NCBI RefSeq assembly: GCF_036568765.1
Contig: NZ_DATCRY010000076.1
Span: 1 to 15,765, forward strand
Length of the DNA stretch: 15,765 nucleotides
From: GSA-30 sp036568765
Lineage (GTDB): Bacteria; Pseudomonadota; Gammaproteobacteria; Xanthomonadales; Rhodanobacteraceae
Direction: 5' to 3'
Part shown: positions 1 through 6,921 of the stretch, piece by piece
Layout: each line of letters opens with the position of its first letter
Position numbering within the stretch: the first letter of the stretch is position 1
Position numbers and translations under genes: made by a program
Notes under the pieces: model-generated
The model's input: only the letters and a program-made list of their open reading frames with translations
Told to the model about the DNA's origin: nothing
Database searches by the model: none

Positions 1-161
1 TCCTGGAACAGTTCGTCCGCCACATGCCGATCGTGCGCGGCACGCAGCAGGAACCGGTAGAGCATGCCGCGATGACGCGCATACAAGGCCTCGAAGGCGG
101 CAACGTCGCCTTGCGCATAGGCCAGCATCAGCGTTGCATCCTCGTCCACGGCGACATCCAT
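1..161 (-). CDS. ECF-type RNA polymerase sigma factor, N-terminal part (runs off left edge)
   Basis: The minus-strand frame starting at the ATG at 161 encodes 53 residues (MDVAVDEDATLMLAYAQGD..., then AFEALYARHRGMLYRFLLR) and stays open to the window edge. This is the usual beginning of sigma-70 family ECF factors: the A-x-G-D-x-x-A-F-E-x-L-Y region followed by the start of region 2 (RNA polymerase core binding). The start is set by an in-frame TGA at 207-209, which is the stop of the upstream hydrolase; no other ATG lies between them. The Shine-Dalgarno is weak. The gene follows the hydrolase by 45 nt on the same strand, so co-transcription is plausible. Regions 2.3 to 4 and any anti-sigma gene lie outside the window, so its regulon cannot be guessed. 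The family call is good; the ECF subgroup is unknown. Confidence 0.82.
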   Translation of the reverse strand, partial: MDVAVDEDATLMLAYAQGDVAAFEALYARHRGMLYRFLLRAAHDRHVADELFQ

Positions 162-206
162 GGGCCAGAGGTTACGAGAAAGCGCATGGCCTGCGCCAGA
201 CGCCGA

Positions 207-1640
207 TCAAGGGATCGTCGGCCCCGGTTCGGGATGGCGAAAATCCCTCGGTGCCAGCGATCGGATCAGGCGGAAGACGCCCTCGTGCACCTTGCGCGGC
301 ATCACCACGTCCAGCACCGTGGTCTCGTGCGGCCCAAGCAAGTCGAGCAGGTCGTCGGCGGGATGCGTTTGCGCGATGGCATGGTGTACCAGTCCTTCGA
401 GGTCGACTGGTTGTATCAGCGCACCATAGGGCCGGTGTGCATCGAGCGCCGCGCGCAGCGTCTTGCGGCTGTTGCGCGGGTCGCCGATACGCTCGCTACC
501 AGCCAGCACGGCATGATTGAGGAACAGGGCGATGACATGCCTGGCATGCGAATGCGCCTGGCGGTCGAGCATGAAACCTTGCGGCATCCAGTCAGGATTC
601 GACGGAGTGCCCGCCTGTAACAGGAACCGCGCATCGGTCAGTGGCTCGTCCGTTTCGTCGGTCAGCCGTACCAGCAACAAGCTGCACGGATCGTGGATGT
701 GCAAGCGCGGCGGAAACGGCCCCGCCGGCTCGAATTCCACCCGGTCGCGATCGCGTGCGGCGTTTTCGACAGCGAATGCGTCGCATAGCTCGGCATAGCT
801 GTTCCGATCGAATACGCGCAGGCAACGCAATATCGCATCGATGGTCGGCGTCGTCGCCGCTGCCATGATGCCGTGCCGCTCGCCCGAATGAGCCGCGCCG
901 GCGATCAGCTTGAACGCGCTGCGCGGCGCACGCCTCACATTCAAGCTCAACGTATCGGGATTTTCAGCGCGTCCCTTGCTCAGCACGGCATGTCGCGCAT
1001 TCAAATTGGCCGCAGCGATGCGTACGACGCCATCCGAGCCGTCCTCGCCCGTATAGCTGTTGATGTGGTCGTACATGGCACGGTCGGGCCGGTCGCCGGT
1101 AAGTACGAACAGAAACTGTCCCGCATCGGCCGGATCGTCGCCATGGATATGGTCGAGGTTCAACGACAGCGACTCGGTGCTACCCAGTTCGAGCCAGTCG
1201 AGTATGCGCCGGCCGGGTTCGATGCCTTGGAACCAGGCTTGGAGCCGGCTTACGGAGCTCTTGCCCAACTGAGCAAGGGCGGAGCCGAAATTGGCTGGCG
1301 CCAGCATCACCAGGTGACTGAGCCTTATCGTGCTGTGTATGGCCGGCCGCTCGCGCTGAGCGCGCAGCCATTCGCGCACCAGCGGCCCGCCGGTGGAATG
1401 GGTGATACAGGCGAACTGGGCATCGTGCAGATGCAATTCGCGCAAGGCGCGATCGAAGCCGCGCACCAGGTCGGCCATGGTCACTGCATCGTCGAAGCTC
1501 ACATACTCCGACAGCCACAGGTCGGCGATGCGCAAGGGCAGGCCTTCGGCGGCGGCGCGTTGTTGCAGGCGTGCGGGCAGGTCGCCATAGGTGGATGTGT
1601 GGGTAACACTCCATCCGTGCACGAAAACCAGCGTGGTCAT
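207..1640 (-). CDS. alpha/beta-fold hydrolase (lipase/esterase-like) with long C-terminal extension
   Basis: 477 residues. The N-terminus opens directly on a beta strand and oxyanion motif (FVHGW, residues 6-10). The nucleophile elbow is THSTGG with Ser82, in the context ITHSTGGPLVREWL, as in lipase/PGAP1-like (DUF676-type) hydrolases. Candidate acid residues lie in GEDGSDGVVR (Asp200/Asp203) and the catalytic His in AAHSGERHG (His251 or His256), giving a complete triad within about 260 residues. Residues 270-477 form a further domain of about 200 residues that I do not recognise. There is no signal peptide, so a cytoplasmic location is likely. The ATG at 1640 is used; a GGA about 10 nt upstream is only a weak ribosome site. 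The gene is divergent from the DUF218 gene across 51 nt and is followed by an ECF sigma factor. The substrate is unknown (lipid or short-chain ester is a guess). Confidence 0.8.
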   Translation of the reverse strand: MTTLVFVHGWSVTHTSTYGDLPARLQQRAAAEGLPLRIADLWLSEYVSFDDAVTMADLVRGFDRALRELHLHDAQFACITHSTGGPLVREWLRAQRERPAIHSTIRLSHLVMLAPANFGSALAQLGKSSVSRLQAWFQGIEPGRRILDWLELGSTESLSLNLDHIHGDDPADAGQFLFVLTGDRPDRAMYDHINSYTGEDGSDGVVRIAAANLNARHAVLSKGRAENPDTLSLNVRRAPRSAFKLIAGAAHSGERHGIMAAATTPTIDAILRCLRVFDRNSYAELCDAFAVENAARDRDRVEFEPAGPFPPRLHIHDPCSLLLVRLTDETDEPLTDARFLLQAGTPSNPDWMPQGFMLDRQAHSHARHVIALFLNHAVLAGSERIGDPRNSRKTLRAALDAHRPYGALIQPVDLEGLVHHAIAQTHPADDLLDLLGPHETTVLDVVMPRKVHEGVFRLIRSLAPRDFRHPEPGPTIP

Positions 1641-1691
1641 GAAAAGCGATCCGTCGGTTAAGCTTTGGGGAGGACTTCAGGGAGATTTGTC

Positions 1692-2456
1692 ATGATATTG
1701 GGCCTATGTGTCCTCTTGTTGTGCATGGGTTTGCTATTGCGTCGTTGGCGTCGCCGTCGCAGCGGTACCTTGGCGATTGGCGCGGCCGTGGTGTTCCTGG
1801 TGCTGACTGGCTGTGGGCCGCTGAGCCGATGGATGCTGCACGACCTGCAGGACGCCTACGTCACGCGCGAGCCGGTGACATGGTCAGAGCGCAACGCCAT
1901 CGTCCTGCTTGCGGCCGGCTCCGAACGTCTCCCGGATGAGCAGATCGAACCGACGCTGTTTGCCTATGGGCGCATCGCCACGGCGCTGGCGATGTATCGC
2001 GATTGCCACGCCAGCGGACACGATTGCAAGCTGCTCGTCACTGGCGGCGATCCGCAACGTCACGGTACCGCCGAAGCGGTGGTCTACGGTCGGTTGCTGG
2101 AAAGGATGGGGGTTCCAGTGAGCGACCAGATCGTCGAATCGCGCAGCAACAGCACCTGGCAGAACGCGCAATTCAGCAGGCCTCTGCTGGAAAGCTATCG
2201 ACCGGGGCGTATCTGGCTGGTGACCTCGGGAATCCACATGCGCCGGAGTCTGCTTTACTTCGATCATTTCGGCATTCGCCCGCAGCCGGTGCGCGGGGAC
2301 TACGTTCATGCTTCATGGGGTGTATGGCCGTCGACCTGGAATGTCGCACTGGCCGATGCGGCCTTGCATGAGTATCTGGGGATCGCGCGTTATCGGGTTT
2401 ACAACATGCTGGGGATGAATGCGCCAAGAAGCCCCGCACTCGCTACAGAAAAGTAG
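1692..2456 (+). CDS. DUF218 (YdcF/SanA/ElyC-type) envelope protein
   Basis: 254 residues from the ATG at 1692, chosen over a TTG at 1665 because GGGAG lies 7 nt before the ATG. Residues 1-16 are a hydrophobic segment followed by a very basic stretch (RRWRRRR). A second hydrophobic segment (about 27-40) ends in LTGC with Cys41, which resembles a lipobox. The DUF218 domain covers roughly 67-238 and shows the family signatures: NAIVLLAAG, LVTGGDPQRHGTAEA (115-128), ESRSNSTWQNAQ (149-160), LVTSGIHMRRS (176-186) and HEYLG near the C-terminus. Known members (SanA, ElyC, YdcF) act in envelope barrier function or peptidoglycan/lipid-carrier processes, but the biochemistry is poorly settled, so only a membrane-linked envelope role is inferred. 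The gene converges on the aldehyde dehydrogenase. Confidence 0.85.
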   Translation: MILGLCVLLLCMGLLLRRWRRRRSGTLAIGAAVVFLVLTGCGPLSRWMLHDLQDAYVTREPVTWSERNAIVLLAAGSERLPDEQIEPTLFAYGRIATALAMYRDCHASGHDCKLLVTGGDPQRHGTAEAVVYGRLLERMGVPVSDQIVESRSNSTWQNAQFSRPLLESYRPGRIWLVTSGIHMRRSLLYFDHFGIRPQPVRGDYVHASWGVWPSTWNVALADAALHEYLGIARYRVYNMLGMNAPRSPALATEK

Positions 2457-2462
2457 CCAGCA

Positions 2463-2489
2463 CTCCCTCCCTGTTCGCAGGGGAGGGAG
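2463..2489. terminator. hairpin between convergent genes (possible bidirectional terminator)
   Basis: CTCCCTCCC and GGGAGGGAG form a perfect 9-bp stem; the 9-nt centre can pair further as TG/CA around a TTCG loop with one bulged G. It sits in the 42 nt between the convergent stops of the DUF218 gene and the aldehyde dehydrogenase gene. Neither strand has a clear T-tract after the stem, so it is a weak candidate for intrinsic termination and may only protect 3' ends. Confidence 0.45.
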
Positions 2490-2498
2490 CAAAAGCGC

Positions 2499-3929
2499 TC
2501 AACTCTCCCGCATCACCATTAACCGCAGTTCGCTCATATCCTCGATCGCATAACGCACACCTTCGCGTCCCGCACCCGATAACTTCAGGCCGCCATAGGG
2601 CATGTTATCCACGCGAAAGCTCGGGATGTCGTTGACGATCACGCCGCCTTGTTCCAGCTCGTCCCAGGCGCGCATCGCATGCGCCAGGCTGTCGGTAAAA
2701 ATACCGGCCTGCAGTCCATAGTCCGAATCGTTGACCATCGCTACCGCTTCATCGAAGCGCTTGAACGGTGCCAGCAAGGCAAAGGGACCGAATGCTTCGA
2801 GCCGGTTGACCTTGGCATCGGTCGGCACGTCCTCCATCAGCGTCGCCTCCAGCATCGCGCCCTTGCGCTTGCCACCGCAAAGCAGCTTGGCTCCGCGCTT
2901 GCCGGCCTCGTCGATCCACCTCTGCAAACGCTCGGCCGCCGCCTCATCGATCATCGGTCCGATAAATACATCCTTTTTCTTTGGATCGCCTGCCTTGAGC
3001 TTGCGCGTGGCGGCAACCAGCTTGCGCTTCAAGGCCTCGTAGATCGACGCATGCGCATAAATGCGCTGGACACTGATGCAGCTCTGCCCGGACTGATAAA
3101 ACGCCCCGAAGATCAGGCGGTCGACGACGCGATCGAGCTTGGACCCTTGGTCGGCATCGATAATGCACGCCGCATTACCGCCCAACTCCAGGGTCACCTT
3201 CTTGTTGCCCGCCTTGGTCTTCAAATCCCAGCCGATCTGGCTGCCGGTGAACGACAACAACTTGAAACGCGGGTCTTCGACCAGCGGCGAGGCGTGCTTG
3301 CCATCCAGCGTGAGGATCGAGAACGCCCCCTTGGGCAGATCGGTCTCGGCCAATACCTCACCGATGATCAATGAGCCGATCGGCGTGCGCTCGGCCGGCT
3401 TGAGCACGAACGGGCAGCCGGCCGCGATTGCCGGTGCCACTTTGTGCGCCACCAGGTTGAGCGGGAAATTGAATGGCGTGATAAACGATACAGGCCCCAC
3501 CGGTACGCGCTTGGTGTAGCCGTGATAGCCGTTCAAGCGCTCGGCGATTTCCAGATTGATGGTCTCGCCGTTGATTCGCACGGCTTCTTCAGCCGCGATG
3601 CGGAACGTCTCGATCAGCCGGGTGACTTCACCGTCGGCATCCTTGATCGGCTTGCCGGCCTCCACGCAAAGGGCATAAGCCAGCTCCTCACGGCGCTCGA
3701 TGAAGCGATCGACACAATGTTGCAGCACGGCCTGCCGCGCCCACGGTTTGAACTGGCGCATCGGTACGGTTGCCTTGACCGCGGCAACAATGGCCTTTTC
3801 TACCGCGTCGGCATCCGGCACGGCCACGCGGGTGGCACGCTTGCCGGTGTACTTGTCCACCACGTCCATACTTTCTTTGGACGTCTGCGGCTTGTTTGCC
3901 AGGTAGTACGGGTAACTCTTGGCCAGCAT
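2499..3929 (-). CDS. NAD(P)-dependent aldehyde dehydrogenase family protein
   Basis: 476 residues, the usual length of the ALDH superfamily. Signatures in order: TPFNFPLN with the conserved Asn154; cofactor-binding VLKPAERTP (about 175-183); FTGS (227-230); VTLELGG with the general-base Glu248; GQSC with the nucleophile Cys284; and LEAFGPF with Glu378. All key catalytic residues are present, so the enzyme should be active and oxidise an aldehyde to a carboxylate with NAD(P)+. The sequence resembles the lactaldehyde/phosphonoacetaldehyde/non-phosphorylating GAPDH side of the family more than betaine-aldehyde enzymes, but the substrate cannot be fixed. The ATG at 3929 is chosen because GGAG lies 6 nt upstream; the frame stays open further upstream, but only antisense to xseA. 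It lies 40 nt after xseA on the same strand and is probably co-transcribed with it. Confidence 0.9.
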   Translation of the reverse strand: MLAKSYPYYLANKPQTSKESMDVVDKYTGKRATRVAVPDADAVEKAIVAAVKATVPMRQFKPWARQAVLQHCVDRFIERREELAYALCVEAGKPIKDADGEVTRLIETFRIAAEEAVRINGETINLEIAERLNGYHGYTKRVPVGPVSFITPFNFPLNLVAHKVAPAIAAGCPFVLKPAERTPIGSLIIGEVLAETDLPKGAFSILTLDGKHASPLVEDPRFKLLSFTGSQIGWDLKTKAGNKKVTLELGGNAACIIDADQGSKLDRVVDRLIFGAFYQSGQSCISVQRIYAHASIYEALKRKLVAATRKLKAGDPKKKDVFIGPMIDEAAAERLQRWIDEAGKRGAKLLCGGKRKGAMLEATLMEDVPTDAKVNRLEAFGPFALLAPFKRFDEAVAMVNDSDYGLQAGIFTDSLAHAMRAWDELEQGGVIVNDIPSFRVDNMPYGGLKLSGAGREGVRYAIEDMSELRLMVMRES

Positions 3930-3969
3930 AAAAAGCTCCGGATCGCAAAAGTCGCGTTGCAGGATGCCG

Positions 3970-5355
3970 TCAGTCGCGTGTCGTGGGTGTGAGATCGTCG
4001 ACGACGCGCAGAGGCAGTTCGCCGTCGGCCAGGCGCGCGCGCAAAGGCGTTGAAGGGGCGACACCGGCGGCCGAGCGCACGACGCGCCCTTGGGCATCGA
4101 AAAGAATGGCGTAGCCGCGTTCGAGCGTGGCCAGCGGACTGACCGCATGCAGTGTGCCGCCGGCACGGTCGAGTGCGTGGTGGCGACGTTCGAGTACCGC
4201 GGCGATAGCGCGGCGCAAGCGCAAGTCCTGCTCAGCCAGACGCCGTTGCAAAAGGGGAAGGCGCTGCCGCGGATGACATGCGAGCAGGCGCGCATGCAGC
4301 CGTTCCAGCCGATGCAGGCGACGCTGGCCACCGTCGCGCTGCGTCGCGTGCAAGCGGCGCAACAGATGCGTCAGGCGCTCCAGGTCGCGTGCCAGCCTTG
4401 CTTGCGGTCGTTGCGCCTGCAAGCGTGCATGCAGATGATCGGTACGCTGGCCCAGTGTGTGCAGCCGCCGTTCCTGCAAGGACACCAGGCGTTGTTGCAT
4501 CTGGCGTAAATGGCGCAGGCTGGCCCCGCGATCGGGTACCAGCAGCTCGGCAGCCGCCGAAGGTGTCGGTGCACGCAAGTCGGCGACAAAGTCGGCAATC
4601 GAAAAATCCACTTCGTGGCCCACCGCCGAGACCACCGGTGTGGCGCTGGCGTGGATCGCGCGTGCCACCCCTTCGTCGTTGAACGCCCACAGGTCTTCCA
4701 GCGAACCGCCACCGCGGGTCAGCAGGAGCACATCATAGCGAGCGCTCTGCGATGCCTTGCGCAACATCGCCGCGATCGCCGGCGGTGCTTCGCGCCCTTG
4801 AACCGGGACGGGCAGCACCTCCACGTCGACCAGCGGCCAGCGTCGTGCGAGCACGCTGAGCACGTCGCGGATCGCCGCGCCGGTTGCCGACGTGATGACA
4901 CCGATGCGTTTGGCGTAGTGGGGCAGGGGGCGCTTGCGTTCCGGGTCGAACAGGCCCTCGGCTCCAAGCTGCGCCTTGAGCCGCTCGAACTCGCGCCGCA
5001 GCGCGCCTTCACCGGCCGGTTCCATCTGCTCGGCAACCAGTTGGAACTCGCCGCGCGGTTCGTACAATCCCACGCGTGCACGCAACAGCACATGCATGCC
5101 ATCGACGGGCTTGAAGGTGAGCCGCGCGGTTTTGGGGCGGAACATCGCGCAGCGGACCTGTGCCTGGCTGTCCTTCAGGGTGAAATAAAGATGGCCGGAC
5201 GCCGGCCGCGCCACGTTCGACAGCTCACCTTCGATCCAGACCAGCGGCAGGGCATCTTCCAGCAGCCCGCGCACCAGCCGGTTCAGGGAGCTGGGGGTCA
5301 GGATCTGCCGGGGCGGCGGACCGCCCTGGTCGTCGAAGTCATCGGGGCTGCGCAT
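3970..5355 (-). CDS. xseA: exodeoxyribonuclease VII large subunit
   Basis: 461 residues. With XseB it forms exonuclease VII, a cytoplasmic nuclease that degrades single-stranded DNA from both ends and serves mismatch repair and damage tolerance. The N-terminal OB-fold is visible in PSSLNRLVRGLLEDALPLVW, EGELSN and SGHLYFTLKD (21-62). The catalytic domain carries GVITSATGAAIRDV (152-165), LLTRGGGSLEDLW (211-223) and SAVGHEVDFSIADFVAD (243-259). Residues 280-400 are Arg/Leu/Gln-rich and helical, matching the long coiled-coil arm of the family, and the C-terminal SPLATLERGYAI motif is present. It is full length. It follows the PLD-like gene by 83 nt and precedes the aldehyde dehydrogenase by 40 nt. 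xseB is not in this window, which is common. Confidence 0.96.
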   Translation of the reverse strand: MRSPDDFDDQGGPPPRQILTPSSLNRLVRGLLEDALPLVWIEGELSNVARPASGHLYFTLKDSQAQVRCAMFRPKTARLTFKPVDGMHVLLRARVGLYEPRGEFQLVAEQMEPAGEGALRREFERLKAQLGAEGLFDPERKRPLPHYAKRIGVITSATGAAIRDVLSVLARRWPLVDVEVLPVPVQGREAPPAIAAMLRKASQSARYDVLLLTRGGGSLEDLWAFNDEGVARAIHASATPVVSAVGHEVDFSIADFVADLRAPTPSAAAELLVPDRGASLRHLRQMQQRLVSLQERRLHTLGQRTDHLHARLQAQRPQARLARDLERLTHLLRRLHATQRDGGQRRLHRLERLHARLLACHPRQRLPLLQRRLAEQDLRLRRAIAAVLERRHHALDRAGGTLHAVSPLATLERGYAILFDAQGRVVRSAAGVAPSTPLRARLADGELPLRVVDDLTPTTRD

Positions 5356-5438
5356 GAAAGCGCGAGATTAACACGATCCCAGGTGGGCTTCAGGTCTTTC
5401 TCGACAGTGGCTTACGGCTATTCCTTAAAGCATTGTCT

Positions 5439-6887
5439 TCACGGGGATTCGTCCGCTTCCTGCATGCGTCGCCGGTGCCGCCGCCGCATGCGCCACGTGC
5501 GAATGCCCAGGTTCAGTGCGAACCAGGCGGCAAAAAGGCCGACGGGCCAGCCGATGGCCGCAGGCCACAGGATCCCGACAATGGCCAGCGTGGTCAGCGC
5601 CAGGGTGCCGACCAGCAAAGGGCCGGTTTCGGTATCGCCCAGCACGCGCCGGTTGCTCAAGGCCGCGCTGACGCTATTGGCCAGTCGCAAGGCGCCGGCA
5701 GCGGCCCGGCTGGAACTGCCGGCGCGATCGCCGGGACGGCGGCGCGGTCGCGGCTCGCTGCGGCGCACGCCCTCGCCGGCACGTCGGCGCCGCGGTGCCA
5801 GTACGATCTCGGTCGCATTACCCAGGTCACGTTCGTATTGCTCGGCCAGCAGCTGGGCAAAGTCGGCATCTTCCACCGCGACATCGATCTCGCGATTGTT
5901 CAGCCAACTGGCGATATTGAGATTGGACGAACCCACGCGCGCCCATCGCCCATCGGCTACCGCGGTCTTGGCGTGCAACATCGAGCCGTTCCACTCGAAT
6001 ACACGGATACCGGCCTTGAGCAAGGGGCGATAGCTCGAGCGCGACATGCCCGCTACGACGGGAATATCGCTGCTGCCTGGCACTAGCAACCGGACATCCA
6101 CGCCATCGAGTGCCGCCGCGGCCAGTGCCTGTACATAAGGCGCCACGCCGACGAAGTAGGCGTCCGTCAACCAGAGCGTCTTGCGCGCCATCGCCGCGAC
6201 CTGCTGATCGAGGCGATACATGCCTGCTGTCGCCGGCTGGGTCGCGATCACGCGCAACTCTACCTTGCCGGCCTCGGGTATCTCGAACGGTTCGGTTTCG
6301 GACAAGGGCGTGCCCATGCTGCGCCAGCTATCGGCGAAAGCCGCTTCCAGCTCGGCGACCGCCGGGCCGTGCAACATCACGCCGGTATCTCGCCACGGCT
6401 CGCTGCCACGCTTGGGGTCGCCCAGCCATTTGGCGCTGATACACACACCCGAGAGCGAACCGACACGACCATCGACGACCAGCAACTTGCGATGGTCGCG
6501 GCTGATCCAGGCGAGCGGCTCGCCCAGCCGGGGCGGATTGAACACCCGCACCTGACCGCCGGCGTCTCGCAAGGGAGCCCAGAAGCGCGAACGCGATTGC
6601 CCCAGGCAGCCCATCCAGTCGGCGATGACCGCCACCCGCACGCCTTGTCGTGCGCGCTCGACCAATGCATCGCGAAACGCGCGACCGACATCGTCGTCGC
6701 GGACGATGTAGTTCTCCAGATAGATACGTTCGCGCGCCTTGCCGATCGTCCCGAGCCACGCATCGAAATGCGCCCGGGCATCGATCAACAGTTCGATGGC
6801 GTTCCCGCCGAGCAAGGGTGCACCGGCTGCGCGGCTGAGTGCCTGCTCGGCAAGCAGGCGTTGGTTGGAAGACATCGAGGCTGACAT
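5439..6887 (-). CDS. phospholipase D/cardiolipin synthase-like protein with C-terminal membrane anchor
   Basis: 482 residues from the ATG at 6887; an ATG at 6875 is the alternative and neither has a clear Shine-Dalgarno. Two HKD motifs define the bilobed PLD active site: HRKLLVVD (His132, Lys134, Asp139) and HAKTAVAD (His305, Lys307, Asp312), each followed by G-S. The spacing and the IYLENYIVRDDDVG segment (55-68) match the cardiolipin synthase (Cls) branch, which condenses phosphatidylglycerol with another phospholipid. Unlike classical ClsA it lacks the two N-terminal membrane segments. Instead an Arg-rich linker (about 365-395) leads to two hydrophobic segments (about 422-440 and 445-461) and a basic tail. 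It is the first gene of a run with xseA and the aldehyde dehydrogenase. The exact lipid reaction is inferred. Confidence 0.85.
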   Translation of the reverse strand: MSASMSSNQRLLAEQALSRAAGAPLLGGNAIELLIDARAHFDAWLGTIGKARERIYLENYIVRDDDVGRAFRDALVERARQGVRVAVIADWMGCLGQSRSRFWAPLRDAGGQVRVFNPPRLGEPLAWISRDHRKLLVVDGRVGSLSGVCISAKWLGDPKRGSEPWRDTGVMLHGPAVAELEAAFADSWRSMGTPLSETEPFEIPEAGKVELRVIATQPATAGMYRLDQQVAAMARKTLWLTDAYFVGVAPYVQALAAAALDGVDVRLLVPGSSDIPVVAGMSRSSYRPLLKAGIRVFEWNGSMLHAKTAVADGRWARVGSSNLNIASWLNNREIDVAVEDADFAQLLAEQYERDLGNATEIVLAPRRRRAGEGVRRSEPRPRRRPGDRAGSSSRAAAGALRLANSVSAALSNRRVLGDTETGPLLVGTLALTTLAIVGILWPAAIGWPVGLFAAWFALNLGIRTWRMRRRHRRRMQEADESP

Positions 6888-6906
6888 AGGGCTGAGTGTA
6901 GGTGAC

Positions 6907-6913
6907 GGGAGGG
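6907..6913 (+). promoter_or_regulatory. ribosome binding site that fixes the start of the CoA-transferase gene
   Basis: GGGAGGG lies 8 nt before the ATG at 6922. In-frame ATGs also occur at 6940 and 6952 without a comparable site, so 6922 is preferred. Only 34 nt separate this start from the divergent PLD-like gene, so the two promoters must overlap each other or the coding ends. Confidence 0.6.
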
Positions 6914-6921
6914 TATGCGCA

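Noticed and set aside
3930..4331. Upstream in-frame extension of the aldehyde dehydrogenase to 610 residues
   Set aside because: The added 134 residues lie antisense to the conserved C-terminal part of xseA, have no ALDH similarity, and the ATG at 3929 has a good Shine-Dalgarno.
4510..6033. Long plus-strand open frame (507 codons) over xseA and the PLD-like gene
   Set aside because: It is antisense to two clearly conserved proteins, its translation has no recognisable domain, and long antisense frames are expected at this GC content.
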